In this document: piece after piece, positions 44,519-53,022 of the stretch | Layout of the letters: each line of letters opens with the position of its first letter | Position numbering within the stretch: the stretch's first letter is position 1 | From: Fusicatenibacter saccharivorans | Lineage (GTDB): Bacteria > Bacillota > Clostridia > Lachnospirales > Lachnospiraceae | DNA: 64,000 nucleotides | Reading direction: 5' to 3' | NCBI RefSeq assembly: GCF_015557635.1 | Contig: NZ_JADNOP010000006.1 | Location: 1-64,000 of the forward strand | Notes under the pieces: model-generated | What the model saw: only the letters and a program-made list of their open reading frames with translations | Database searches by the model: none | What the model was told of the DNA's origin: nothing | Program-made: the position numbers and the translations under genes

Positions 44519-45447
44519 ATAAGATTCCAAACAGACAGGCCATTTGCGAGGTTTTAATGAAACATGCCGAGACGGATAAAGATATCGTGGTGCTCTGCAG
44601 CGATTCCAGGGGAAGTGCTTCCCTGACACCGTTTGCAAATGCGTATCCGGAGCAGTTTGTGGAGATGGGTATCGCGGAGCAGGATCTGGTCAGCGTTTCT
44701 GCCGGTCTTGCAAAATGCGGCAAGAAAGCATTTGCGGCATCTCCGGCGTGCTTCCTTTCTACAAGAAGCTATGAGCAGGCAAAGATTGACTGTGCATACT
44801 CCAACACCAATGTAAAGCTGATCGGTATCAGCGGCGGTGTGAGCTACGGCGCACTCGGCATGAGCCATCATTCTGCACAGGACATCGCAGCAATGGCAGC
44901 TATTCCGAACATGCGCGTTTATCTGCCGAGCGACCGCTTCCAGACAGCAAAACTGGTTGAGGCGCTCCTTACCGATGAAAAACCGGCTTATATCCGAGTG
45001 GGAAGAAATGCCGTTGCGGATATTTACAGCGAAGAAAATACCCCGTTTGAGATGGATAAGGCGACGGTTCTCTCGGAGGGCACCGATGTTTTACTGGTAG
45101 CCTGCGGTGAGATGGTCCGCCCGGCGCTTGATGCAGCTGCTATGCTGAAAGAAGAGGGAATCAGCGCAGGACTGCTCGATATGTACTGTGTGAAACCGCT
45201 GGACAAAGAGGGCCTGGTAGAGGCTGCAAAGAAGGCAAAAGTTGTCATTTCGATCGAAGAGCACGCTCCATTTGGCGGCCTTGGTTCGATGGTGAGCCAG
45301 GTGGTCGGTGCGGAATGCCCGCGCAAAGTCGTTCATATGTCTCTGCCGGATGCGCCGGTCATTACAGGAACGTCCAAAGAAGTGTTTGATCACTATGGAC
45401 TGAATGCGGAAGGCATTGTAGCGAAAGCGAAAGAATTACTGAAATAA
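44515..45447 (+). CDS. Transketolase-like protein, C-terminal subunit
   Basis: The 310-residue protein contains the pyrimidine-binding domain (VVLCSDSRGSAS, FVEMGIAEQDLVSVSAGLA with the catalytic glutamate) and the C-terminal domain (LLDMYCVKPLDKEGLVEAAK). It completes the enzyme encoded upstream and transfers a two-carbon ketol unit. The four-base ATGA overlap keeps subunit amounts equal. Confidence 0.9.
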   Translation: MNKIPNRQAICEVLMKHAETDKDIVVLCSDSRGSASLTPFANAYPEQFVEMGIAEQDLVSVSAGLAKCGKKAFAASPACFLSTRSYEQAKIDCAYSNTNVKLIGISGGVSYGALGMSHHSAQDIAAMAAIPNMRVYLPSDRFQTAKLVEALLTDEKPAYIRVGRNAVADIYSEENTPFEMDKATVLSEGTDVLLVACGEMVRPALDAAAMLKEEGISAGLLDMYCVKPLDKEGLVEAAKKAKVVISIEEHAPFGGLGSMVSQVVGAECPRKVVHMSLPDAPVITGTSKEVFDHYGLNAEGIVAKAKELLK

Positions 45448-45458
45448 TGATGTTTATG

Positions 45459-45511
45459 ACGTTCCTGCGTGCCCGGACTGTGGAAGGCCCGGGGTGCAGG
45501 GACGTTTCTTT
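45459..45511 (+). terminator. hairpin between transketolase and kinase genes
   Basis: ACGTTCCTGC-G-TGCCCGG pairs with CCGGGGTGCAGGGACGT and is followed by TTCTTT. A TATAAT at 45514 may restart transcription for the kinase. It probably lowers kinase expression relative to the upstream genes. Confidence 0.6.
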
Positions 45512-45538
45512 ATCTATAATAGTAATGGAGTTGGAAAT

Positions 45539-47026
45539 ATGGAGAAAAGGTATATTATCGGAATTGATCAGAGCACGCAGGGAACGAAAGCGCTGCTCTT
45601 TGACGGGGTGGGACATTTACTCCGCCGTACCGACCTGCCGCACCGGCAGATTGTCAATGAAAAGGGATGGGTGTCCCATGATCTGAATGAGATTTACCGG
45701 AATACAGTACAGACGGTAAAAACGCTGGTGGCAGAGTCCGGTGTTGCACCGGAAACAATCGCCGGAATCGGCATCAGCAATCAGCGTGAGACGACGGCGA
45801 TCTGGGATAAGGCGACCGGGGAACCACTGGAAGAGGCCATTGTATGGCAATGCGGCCGCGCAAGCGGGATTGCGCAGGAGATTGCGGAGCAGGGGCACGC
45901 AGAGGAGATACGCGAGGCGACGGGTCTGCAGCTTTCGGCTTATTTTCCTGCTGCAAAGATGGCGTGGCTGCTTCGAAACGGCGGAGAAGAAAGACAGAAA
46001 CGTGCTGCGGACGGGAAACTCTGCCTGGGTACGATTGACAGCTGGCTGGTTTACAAGCTGACGGGGGATCATGCATTTAAAACAGATTTTTCAAATGCGT
46101 CGAGAACGCAGTTGTTTAATTTGAAAACGCTGGCGTGGGATGAGAAGATCTGTGAGATATTCGGAATTCCGGCCTGCGCGTTGGCCAGGGTGTGTGATTC
46201 CGATGCGGTGTATGGAACCACGACGATGGAAGGATTGTTTTCCGAGCCGGTTCCGATCTGTGGTGTATTAGGCGACTCTCATGCGGCTCTGTTCGGACAG
46301 GGCTGCTTAAAACCGGGTATGATCAAGGCAACGTACGGAACGGGTTCTTCGCTGATGATGAACATTGGAGACAAGCCGATTCAGAGCAGCCACGGCGTTG
46401 TGACTTCGCTTGCGTGGGGAAGAGGCGGCAAGGTGGACTATGTGCTGGAAGGCAACCTGAACTACACCGGAGCGGTGATTACCTGGCTGAAGGATGATCT
46501 GAAGCTGATTTCTTCGGCAAAAGAGACGGAAGGACTGGCGAGGGAGGCAAATCCGGCAGACCGCACGTATCTGGTTCCGGCATTTACCGGGTTTGGTGCG
46601 CCGTACTGGGATGAGAAAGCAACGGCATCGATCAGCGGAATTACCCGCACCACAGGAAAAGCCGAGGTGGTAAAAGCGGCTCTCGACTGCATTGCCTACC
46701 AGATCACCGACCTTGTCCGTGCGATGGAGCAGGATACCGGCATGCGGATCGAGGAACTCCGTGTAGACGGCGGCCCGACACGAAACGGATATCTGATGCA
46801 GTTCCAGAGCGATATTACGAATAAACGCGTAAATATTCCGGACGCGGAGGAGCTTTCCGGCATCGGGGCGGCTTATATGGCCGGTATTTCAGCCGGGGTC
46901 TACGATCTGGAAAAACTCGCGGGAAATATGAAACGAAGTGTGTATGAGCCGAAGATGGACGATGAAATCCGGGAGAAAAAATACGCCGGATGGAAAAAGG
47001 CTGTCGACGGGGTATTAAGTAAATAG
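45539..47026 (+). CDS. FGGY-family carbohydrate kinase
   Basis: The 495-residue kinase has the ATPase-fold phosphate-1 motif IIGIDQSTQGTKALLFD, the substrate loop GISNQRETTAIWD and the C-terminal signature region RVDGGPTRNGYLMQF. It looks closest to glycerol-kinase-like members of the family, but the genomic setting after an isomerase and a split transketolase indicates a ketose such as apulose or a pentulose as substrate (inference). The start at 45539 follows ATGGAG; the upstream in-frame region is the hairpin. Confidence 0.9.
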   Translation: MEKRYIIGIDQSTQGTKALLFDGVGHLLRRTDLPHRQIVNEKGWVSHDLNEIYRNTVQTVKTLVAESGVAPETIAGIGISNQRETTAIWDKATGEPLEEAIVWQCGRASGIAQEIAEQGHAEEIREATGLQLSAYFPAAKMAWLLRNGGEERQKRAADGKLCLGTIDSWLVYKLTGDHAFKTDFSNASRTQLFNLKTLAWDEKICEIFGIPACALARVCDSDAVYGTTTMEGLFSEPVPICGVLGDSHAALFGQGCLKPGMIKATYGTGSSLMMNIGDKPIQSSHGVVTSLAWGRGGKVDYVLEGNLNYTGAVITWLKDDLKLISSAKETEGLAREANPADRTYLVPAFTGFGAPYWDEKATASISGITRTTGKAEVVKAALDCIAYQITDLVRAMEQDTGMRIEELRVDGGPTRNGYLMQFQSDITNKRVNIPDAEELSGIGAAYMAGISAGVYDLEKLAGNMKRSVYEPKMDDEIREKKYAGWKKAVDGVLSK

Positions 47027-47133
47027 GGGACGCGGGCATTACTGTGCACTCGGCAAATACGCGTTTATGATAAGAAAACGAAGACGCATACATGCGTGAT
47101 TGAGAAATTTGAAAAATAAAATAATCTACAAAC

Positions 47134-47168
47134 AAAAAGGAACGATTTGGATAGAACGTTCCTTTTTT
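47134..47168 (+). terminator. terminator of the isomerase-transketolase-kinase operon
   Basis: AAAAAGGAACG and CGTTCCTTTTTT enclose a short loop. Confidence 0.85.
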
Positions 47169-47326
47169 GCATATAGAGAATAAATTGCACAGAAATAAAA
47201 GGCGCTGTATAAACAGCGCGTAATGCTGATAGAATGCGGGAAAACAGCAAGAAAAAGAGGATTAAACTTGTAGTTCAATGAAGAAAAGAATAGATGTGGT
47301 ATAGTATCAAGAAAAGGGGATTTCGC

Positions 47327-47422
47327 ATGAATGAAATTTCAATAGAAGATGTATTAGAGCGTACATTATGCAAAAAAAGGAGGGACAAGAGTTTGTCCGG
47401 TAAAAAACAGGAAGTATGGTAA
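47327..47422 (+). CDS. Small ORF of 31 codons, hypothetical
   Basis: The ORF reads MNEISIEDVLERTLCKKRRD then ends KKQEVW. AAGGGGA is spaced six bases from the ATG, and an extended -10-like box (TGGTATAGT) lies about 25 bases upstream. It resembles nothing I know and may be a leader peptide or the remnant of a regulator. Its end overlaps the inverted repeat GGACAA...TTGTCC and the TAAGAT box that precede the phosphoesterase gene. The rest of the gap 47027-47484 holds the terminator and a small hairpin at 47199-47220. Confidence 0.4.
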   Translation: MNEISIEDVLERTLCKKRRDKSLSGKKQEVW

Positions 47423-47425
47423 GAT
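47383..47425 (+). promoter_or_regulatory. inverted repeat plus promoter box, copy 1
   Basis: GGACAA-GAGT-TTGTCC is followed after 21 bases by TAAGAT with an extended TGG. The same arrangement and spacing recur at 53711-53754. It lies 60 bases before the first phosphoesterase gene of the island. Confidence 0.55.
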
Positions 47426-47484
47426 AAGCTGGTAATGGAGAACGTATGCAGATTCGTATGGATGAAAAAGGGAGGGTTCTGTTT

Positions 47485-48204
47485 ATGGCTACTTATGTTA
47501 TTTCGGATATTCACGGTGAGTATGAGAGATTTATGGAGCTGCTGGAAGAAATTGAATTGAAAGATACAGATACGCTCTATGTTCTGGGTGATGTTTTAGA
47601 CCGGGGTGAGCATCCGATTAAGGTGATATTGAAACTGATGGAAATGCCGAATGCGTTCTGTATCGTGGGGAACCATGAGGTGATGGCGCTGGAATGTCTG
47701 CGGTTTCTCTGTCAGGAAATCACAGATCTTGCCATCGAGGAAGTGGATGCTGAACTGCTGGACAATCTGGTTCTCTGGAAGTATAACGGCGGTGATGCTA
47801 CGATCCGGGAATTTCGGGCGCTGGATTCGGAGATGCGGGAGGAAGTACTGAATTTTCTGGAGGATTTCAGTCTGTATGAGGAGCTTACAGTGGGAGAAAA
47901 ACAGTATCTGCTGGTGCATGGAGGGCTGGGTGGATTCACACCGGAAAAGAGGATCGAGGAATATTCCCTGCACGATCTTGTATGGGCCAGACCAGATTAT
48001 CAGAAGGAATACTTTGCGGATACAAATCTGGTAACAGGACATACACCGACGCAGACGATTCCGGAAAATGATAATCCCGGGTATATTTATAAAAAATATC
48101 ACCACATTACGATCGACTGCGGCGCATGCTTCCCGGGAGGGCGGCTGGCGGCAATCTGTCTGGAAACGGGGGAAGAGTTTTACAGTTCGGACAACAATGG
48201 GTGA
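47485..48204 (+). CDS. Metallophosphoesterase (PrpE/serine-threonine phosphatase-like)
   Basis: The 239-residue protein has the calcineurin-type metal motifs ISDIHGEY, LGDVLDRG, VGNHEVM, VHGG and TGHTPT. It is similar to bacterial PPP-family protein phosphatases or ApaH-type nucleotide hydrolases. It is the first of four related enzymes in the island. Start at ATG 47485 is eight bases after GGGAGGG. Confidence 0.88.
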   Translation: MATYVISDIHGEYERFMELLEEIELKDTDTLYVLGDVLDRGEHPIKVILKLMEMPNAFCIVGNHEVMALECLRFLCQEITDLAIEEVDAELLDNLVLWKYNGGDATIREFRALDSEMREEVLNFLEDFSLYEELTVGEKQYLLVHGGLGGFTPEKRIEEYSLHDLVWARPDYQKEYFADTNLVTGHTPTQTIPENDNPGYIYKKYHHITIDCGACFPGGRLAAICLETGEEFYSSDNNG

Positions 48205-48221
48205 ACGATTTTAGACGTTCC

Positions 48222-48428
48222 ATGATGCCAGTATCAGAAGACCGGGATTCGGAACCAGCAGAACAAGCGGGAAGATTTTTGAAACAGGACATGCCAAAAC
48301 ACAAGCAGGAAAGCCGTTTTGGGAAAAATGAGCGGATAACAAAAGCTTTGAAGATTGCAGGAGCTGACACGAAAGCTGCGAAAGAAAAGGAGATTTTGGA
48401 TGCACTATATTATTACCGATATACATAA
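48222..48428 (+). CDS. Possible small protein overlapping the next phosphoesterase
   Basis: An open frame of 68 codons starting with two methionines (MMPVSEDRDSEPAEQ) and ending LDALYYYRYT overlaps the start of the next gene by 29 bases in another frame. It fills an otherwise long 195-base gap, and its composition is protein-like (charged, few rare residues), but no good ribosome site is visible. Confidence 0.3.
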   Translation: MMPVSEDRDSEPAEQAGRFLKQDMPKHKQESRFGKNERITKALKIAGADTKAAKEKEILDALYYYRYT

Positions 48429-49056
48429 CGACAGCTGGCGGTTCATGAAATTGCTGGAAAAAATTGATCTCAAAGAGGACGACCACCTGTATCTGCTTGG
48501 TGATTTGTTTGACCGCTGCATGGATCATCCAGACCCGGCGGGCGTGTATTTTCAGGTATTGAAGCTGGGGAAAAAATGTACTGTGATCCGCGGCAACCAC
48601 GATCATTGGCTTGCCAATTACATTTTCCACTATTACGGGATGGATGAGAGAGACCGCGCCCTCCTGCAGCCGTATCCGTACAATTCCTTCCATCTTTTAC
48701 AGGAACGCCTGACGGAAGTTGATTTAAAGCAGCTCGCAGAGCGCATCCTTTCCTGGCCGGTACAGGTGGAAATCGAGGTAGATGGTCAGCCGTATCTGCT
48801 TGCCCATGCCTGTACGGCAGAACCGGGGAAATGGAAACTGGACAACTATTATCTGATGGGGGATTTGTGGTACAAGGTTTTTCTTCATGAGGGAGTGCAT
48901 GGATATATTTCCGTCTGCGGCCATCAGAACATGGGAAATGGATCCATCTGGAAGAATAAAAAAGAAAACGTCTATCTGTGTGACTGCGGCTGCGGCTTTG
49001 AGAATGGAAGACTGGGATGCCTTTGCCTGGAAACGAAGGAAACTTTCTACGTATAA
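48400..49056 (+). CDS. Metallophosphoesterase
   Basis: The 218-residue enzyme shows ITDIHNDS, LGDLFDRC, IRGNHDHW, LAHAC and CGHQN, the five metal-binding blocks of the calcineurin-like fold. The C-terminal part has a cysteine-rich stretch (LCDCGCGFENG) also seen in PPP-type phosphatases of Firmicutes. It is in a close operon with the enzymes on either side. Start ATG 48400 follows AAAGGAG. Confidence 0.88.
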   Translation: MHYIITDIHNDSWRFMKLLEKIDLKEDDHLYLLGDLFDRCMDHPDPAGVYFQVLKLGKKCTVIRGNHDHWLANYIFHYYGMDERDRALLQPYPYNSFHLLQERLTEVDLKQLAERILSWPVQVEIEVDGQPYLLAHACTAEPGKWKLDNYYLMGDLWYKVFLHEGVHGYISVCGHQNMGNGSIWKNKKENVYLCDCGCGFENGRLGCLCLETKETFYV

Positions 49057-49074
49057 ACAAACAGAGGAAAAGCA

Positions 49075-49857
49075 ATGAAGCGATATATGATGTCGGATAT
49101 TCACGGATTTCTGGAGGCATTCGAGGCAGCTCTGAAAAAAACAGATCTTTCGGGGAAAAACCAGCTGATTCTGTTGGGCGATTACATAGATTATGGGCCA
49201 GATGGCCGGGCGGTGCTGGAAAAAGTCAGGGCATTGCAGGAAAAATATGGTTCGGAAAAAGTCATTGCCCTGATGGGAAACCATGAAAAAGCACTGCTGG
49301 ACTGGCTGGAAGAATATGCGGATGTCAACCGGCATATCGGCAGTGTGGAGCAATATCGCAGCCGGGAATGGCTGGCATCGGATGCAGATGGAGACTATGA
49401 AACGCTGCACAGCTTTCTGAAAGAAAAACATTTTCAAGAGTTTCTGGAAAAAGAAGCACACCTCTCAGAGGATTCCAGAAATGCAGAAGCAGTACGGCTG
49501 ATGTTCGAAGATGCGGGGGATCTGATCACCTGGATGCGCCATTTTCCTTACTTTTATGAAACAGAACGCCAGATTCTGGTGCACGCCGGAATTGCCGAAT
49601 GGGGCGGTAAAGACTGGCTGTGCGTGACCAGCAGGGAGCTGATGGTGGGGAAAAGAACGGTAAGCCGCGGAGCATTCCATAAGGATGTGATTGCAGGCCA
49701 CATTTCCACGGCAAAAATCAGCGGAAACAGGACATATGACGGTATCTGGCACGACGGTCAGAGTCATTATTATCTCGACGGAACCACCTGGCGGAGTGGA
49801 AAAATTCCGGTGCTGGAATATGACAGTGAAACTGGAAAATACAGAGAAATATGGTGA
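49075..49857 (+). CDS. Metallophosphoesterase
   Basis: The 260-residue enzyme has MSDIHGFL, LGDYIDYGPDG, MGNHEKA, VHAGI and AGHIS. It is longer than its neighbours because of an insertion of about 50 residues between the third and fourth motif. It follows the previous gene after 18 bases, so the three enzymes are probably one transcript. Confidence 0.88.
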   Translation: MKRYMMSDIHGFLEAFEAALKKTDLSGKNQLILLGDYIDYGPDGRAVLEKVRALQEKYGSEKVIALMGNHEKALLDWLEEYADVNRHIGSVEQYRSREWLASDADGDYETLHSFLKEKHFQEFLEKEAHLSEDSRNAEAVRLMFEDAGDLITWMRHFPYFYETERQILVHAGIAEWGGKDWLCVTSRELMVGKRTVSRGAFHKDVIAGHISTAKISGNRTYDGIWHDGQSHYYLDGTTWRSGKIPVLEYDSETGKYREIW

Positions 49858-49914
49858 GACACGTTGTAATGCAGCACAGTAAGATAACGGCAGGGCAGAA
49901 AAATGATTTAGTCA

Positions 49915-49956
49915 AATCAAGCAAGTGGTAAAGTGGATTGCGAATATCCGCTTTGA
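49915..49956 (+). promoter_or_regulatory. 42-nt leader element, copy 1
   Basis: The stretch matches 58438-58479 at 38 of 42 positions. It contains AAGTGGAT-TGCGAAT-ATCCGCTT, a stem with one G-T pair. It ends 37 bases before the MoxR gene start. Confidence 0.65.
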
Positions 49957-49992
49957 AAAGATACAGGATCGAAACAGAAGGGAGTACATCAG

Positions 49993-51048
49993 ATGCATTT
50001 ACCAATCAGTGTGACACAGGATGAATTATTAGAAGTATTGCTTCAAGTTGCGCCGGTGCGGCCGGTTTTTATCTGGGGTGCACCTGGCATCGGAAAATCC
50101 GCGTTAGTGGAAAAATTCGCAGATGAAGTCGGCCTGCCGTGTGTGTCGCTCCTTGGAAGCCAGCTCGCGCCAGAGGATATCATCGGCATTCCGCAGATCC
50201 GGGGCGAGACATCGGAATTTCTTCCGCCGAAGATGATCGCCAGAAAAGAGCCGTATGTCCTGTTTCTGGACGAACTCAACGCCTGTACGCAGGAAGTGCA
50301 GAAAGCCTTCTATTCTCTGATCCATGAGCGGCGGATCGGAGAATACCATCTTCCGGAGGGAAGCATTGTGATCGGAGCAGGAAACCGTGCCGAGGACAGC
50401 GCGATCGTAAAAACGATGTCGTCCGCCCTTTTAAACCGTATGTTCCATGTGCAGCTGAAAGCGGATGTGGGACAGTGGATCAAGTGGGCGCAGGCAGAAG
50501 GACTCCATCCGTGGGTCATTGACTATATCATCCAGCGGCCGGATCACCTCTTTTCCGAACCGCCGAAAACCGAAGAACCGTTTTCCACCCCGCGTTCCTG
50601 GCACATGCTGAGCGATGCGTTGAAGGAATACCGGGCCGGGGAGCAGGATATTTCGCAGGAAACATTAAAAATGATGGCGTACGCCTGCCTCTTGGAACAG
50701 CATGCGGGGATGTTTCTTGCTTACACAAAAACACTGCGCAACACACATCTCCTGGATGACATTATCGCGCAGAAAGCAAAATGGCCGGACAAGCCGGAAA
50801 ACCGGGATGTGCTGTATTTTCTCGCACAGTCCTTCCGCGCCAGACTGCTTGCAGAACTGCCGAAAAGCAAACAGGGAATTTCCGGCGGCATGCTTTCCTT
50901 TGCGTACCGCGCCAAGGGCATGATCAAAGAACTCGCAGTCATCAATTTCGAAATCGCCCAGATGACCGTCGCAGCTGATGGAGCGGAGGCACTGCCGGAC
51001 TGGTTTATGATGGAAATCATCCGTGATCTGCCGCGGCTCGTCGGATGA
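49993..51048 (+). CDS. MoxR-type AAA+ ATPase
   Basis: The 351-residue ATPase has Walker A WGAPGIGKSA near residue 29, Walker B LFLDELNA and the sensor GAGNRAEDSA. MoxR proteins act as chaperones that load or mature partner complexes, typically with a VWA-domain protein encoded next door, as here (20 bases downstream). The helical C-terminal part (about 190-350) is specific. It lies after three phosphoesterases and the shared leader element. Confidence 0.92.
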   Translation: MHLPISVTQDELLEVLLQVAPVRPVFIWGAPGIGKSALVEKFADEVGLPCVSLLGSQLAPEDIIGIPQIRGETSEFLPPKMIARKEPYVLFLDELNACTQEVQKAFYSLIHERRIGEYHLPEGSIVIGAGNRAEDSAIVKTMSSALLNRMFHVQLKADVGQWIKWAQAEGLHPWVIDYIIQRPDHLFSEPPKTEEPFSTPRSWHMLSDALKEYRAGEQDISQETLKMMAYACLLEQHAGMFLAYTKTLRNTHLLDDIIAQKAKWPDKPENRDVLYFLAQSFRARLLAELPKSKQGISGGMLSFAYRAKGMIKELAVINFEIAQMTVAADGAEALPDWFMMEIIRDLPRLVG

Positions 51049-51067
51049 AAAAAGGAAGGAGAAAAGG

Positions 51068-52897
51068 ATGCCATACGTTCGAAGCAGGTATTACCGCGAA
51101 GAAGAAAAGCCGGCCGGGTACCGCAGAGTGGAGGCCGGCTTTGGTTTGCTGGAAAAAAATACACTGTTCCATCAACTGGATGGGTACATCACTGCAAAGC
51201 CCTCCCATCTGAATGCAAAAGGAAGTCTGGCCTGTGTTACGAAAGATGGAAATATCTACGTCAACATGCGGGCGAACCTGTCGCCGGAACAATGGTGCTA
51301 TGTGATGGCACACAACCTTCTGCACCTGGCGTTCGGCCACTTTGACAAAGCGAGCATCCCTTCCGACTGCGAATTTGTCCCGGCACTCTGGAACAAAGCC
51401 TGTGATATCTACATTACCAGATTCCTTTATGACATCCGCCTCGGCGAGCCGATCTGCGCAGATCCGGCGGAAGCATATCCGATCAAACTGAACAGCGAGC
51501 AGAAAATTTATGAATATCTGTTGAAGCACCAGGATAATGGTGCGCAGATCTGCGGGACAAACTCTGAAAAATTAAAGGATATGATCGGGGTAGAACGGCC
51601 GATCGTTTATAAAAAGGGAGAAAGAAATGCATATGCTGAAAAATTTTCCTATGCAGTCACTCATTCCATCAAATCTGCACTCTGCGATGCGGGAGGATAC
51701 GATCTTAAAACGAAAAAGAATACCGTCATTTCCAGAGCAGCAGAATGGTTCCTGTCCCATTATCCGCTGCTCGGAGGTCTTGCGGCTGCATTTAAAATTG
51801 TGGAGGACATTGAAATGTGCCATCGGTATGAAATCCATATTGCAGCGGTTGACGCAGAGCAGGGAATCATTTATGCCAATCCGTCGTGCGGATTTTCGGA
51901 GGAAGAGTGGATTTTTGTTCTCGCGCATGAATATCTCCATGCCGGACTGCAGCACCAGAAACGGTGCAATGGGCGTGACTTCTTTCTGTGGAACATCGCC
52001 TGCGACTACGTCATCAACGACTGGCTGCACGAAATGGAGATCGGCAGAATGCCGCCGGATGGGCTGTTGTATGATGAAACACTTCACAACAAATCGGCAG
52101 AAAGTATCTATGATCTGATCGTGAAAGAGATCCGAAAGTACAAAAAACTAAACACCTTCCGGGGCTTTGGCAGAGGTGATATGTTTAACGGAAACAGACC
52201 GCATTTTACTGGAAGAGAAAACGGGGTCAGCCTGGATGAACTGCTGAAAAACGCACTGCGGGAGGGACTGGATTACCATCAGGAGCACAATCGTGGTTTC
52301 CTGCCGGCCGGGCTGGTACAGGAAATCAGGGCGCTTGCGATGCCGGCCATTCCCTGGGATGCCGCGCTGGCGAAGTGGTTTGACGTACAGTTTCCACCGC
52401 TGGAAAAACACCGCACCTATGCGCGGCCGAGCAGACGGCAGGGTGCCACGCCGGATATTCCAAGGCCAGGATATGCGTATTACGAGCAGGATCTGGAGAG
52501 CCGGACCTTCGGTGTGGTCGTGGACACGTCCGGTTCCATGAGTGCAAAACAGATCGGTATGGCACTCGGCTCCATTGCCAGCTATGCCGCGGCGAAAGAT
52601 GTTCCGTTCGTGAGAATCATTTTCTGTGATGCCAAAGCGACGGATGCGGGATATCTGGCACCGGAAGATATTGCCGGCCGGGTAAAAGTCACGGGACGAG
52701 GAGGAACCATACTGCAGCCGGGCGTGGATTGTCTGGAACAGGCGAACGATTTTCCAAAGGACGGGCCGATTCTGATTATTACGGACGGGGAGATTGAGAA
52801 TGATCTGAAGGTAAGACGAGAGCATGCATTTCTGCTTCCGAGAGGAAACCGGCTGCCGTTCCGGGCACGGGGAGAAGTGTTTTATTTTCGGGAATAG
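51068..52897 (+). CDS. DUF2201-type metallopeptidase-like protein with VWA domain
   Basis: The 609-residue protein is the usual partner of MoxR ATPases. Residues 265-330 carry a zincin motif H287-E-Y-L-H291 with a following GLQHQ. An earlier block, H82-N-L-L-H86 followed by FGHFD, looks like a duplicate in which the catalytic glutamate has become asparagine. The C-terminal 130 residues are a VWA-like domain with MIDAS motif DTSGSMS near residue 487. The role is unknown; comparable pairs take part in stress or protein-complex maturation. Confidence 0.88.
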   Translation: MPYVRSRYYREEEKPAGYRRVEAGFGLLEKNTLFHQLDGYITAKPSHLNAKGSLACVTKDGNIYVNMRANLSPEQWCYVMAHNLLHLAFGHFDKASIPSDCEFVPALWNKACDIYITRFLYDIRLGEPICADPAEAYPIKLNSEQKIYEYLLKHQDNGAQICGTNSEKLKDMIGVERPIVYKKGERNAYAEKFSYAVTHSIKSALCDAGGYDLKTKKNTVISRAAEWFLSHYPLLGGLAAAFKIVEDIEMCHRYEIHIAAVDAEQGIIYANPSCGFSEEEWIFVLAHEYLHAGLQHQKRCNGRDFFLWNIACDYVINDWLHEMEIGRMPPDGLLYDETLHNKSAESIYDLIVKEIRKYKKLNTFRGFGRGDMFNGNRPHFTGRENGVSLDELLKNALREGLDYHQEHNRGFLPAGLVQEIRALAMPAIPWDAALAKWFDVQFPPLEKHRTYARPSRRQGATPDIPRPGYAYYEQDLESRTFGVVVDTSGSMSAKQIGMALGSIASYAAAKDVPFVRIIFCDAKATDAGYLAPEDIAGRVKVTGRGGTILQPGVDCLEQANDFPKDGPILIITDGEIENDLKVRREHAFLLPRGNRLPFRARGEVFYFRE

Positions 52898-53022
52898 TGC
52901 GGTGTAGTCTGTGCCTCTGCAAGAAACGATAGCAGCGGTAGAGAAAGCGGACAGAATTTGCGGATGATGTTTTGCGATACTTTAGAGAACAGAAACAGAG
53001 AACACGAGAGGAGACGCTGAGA

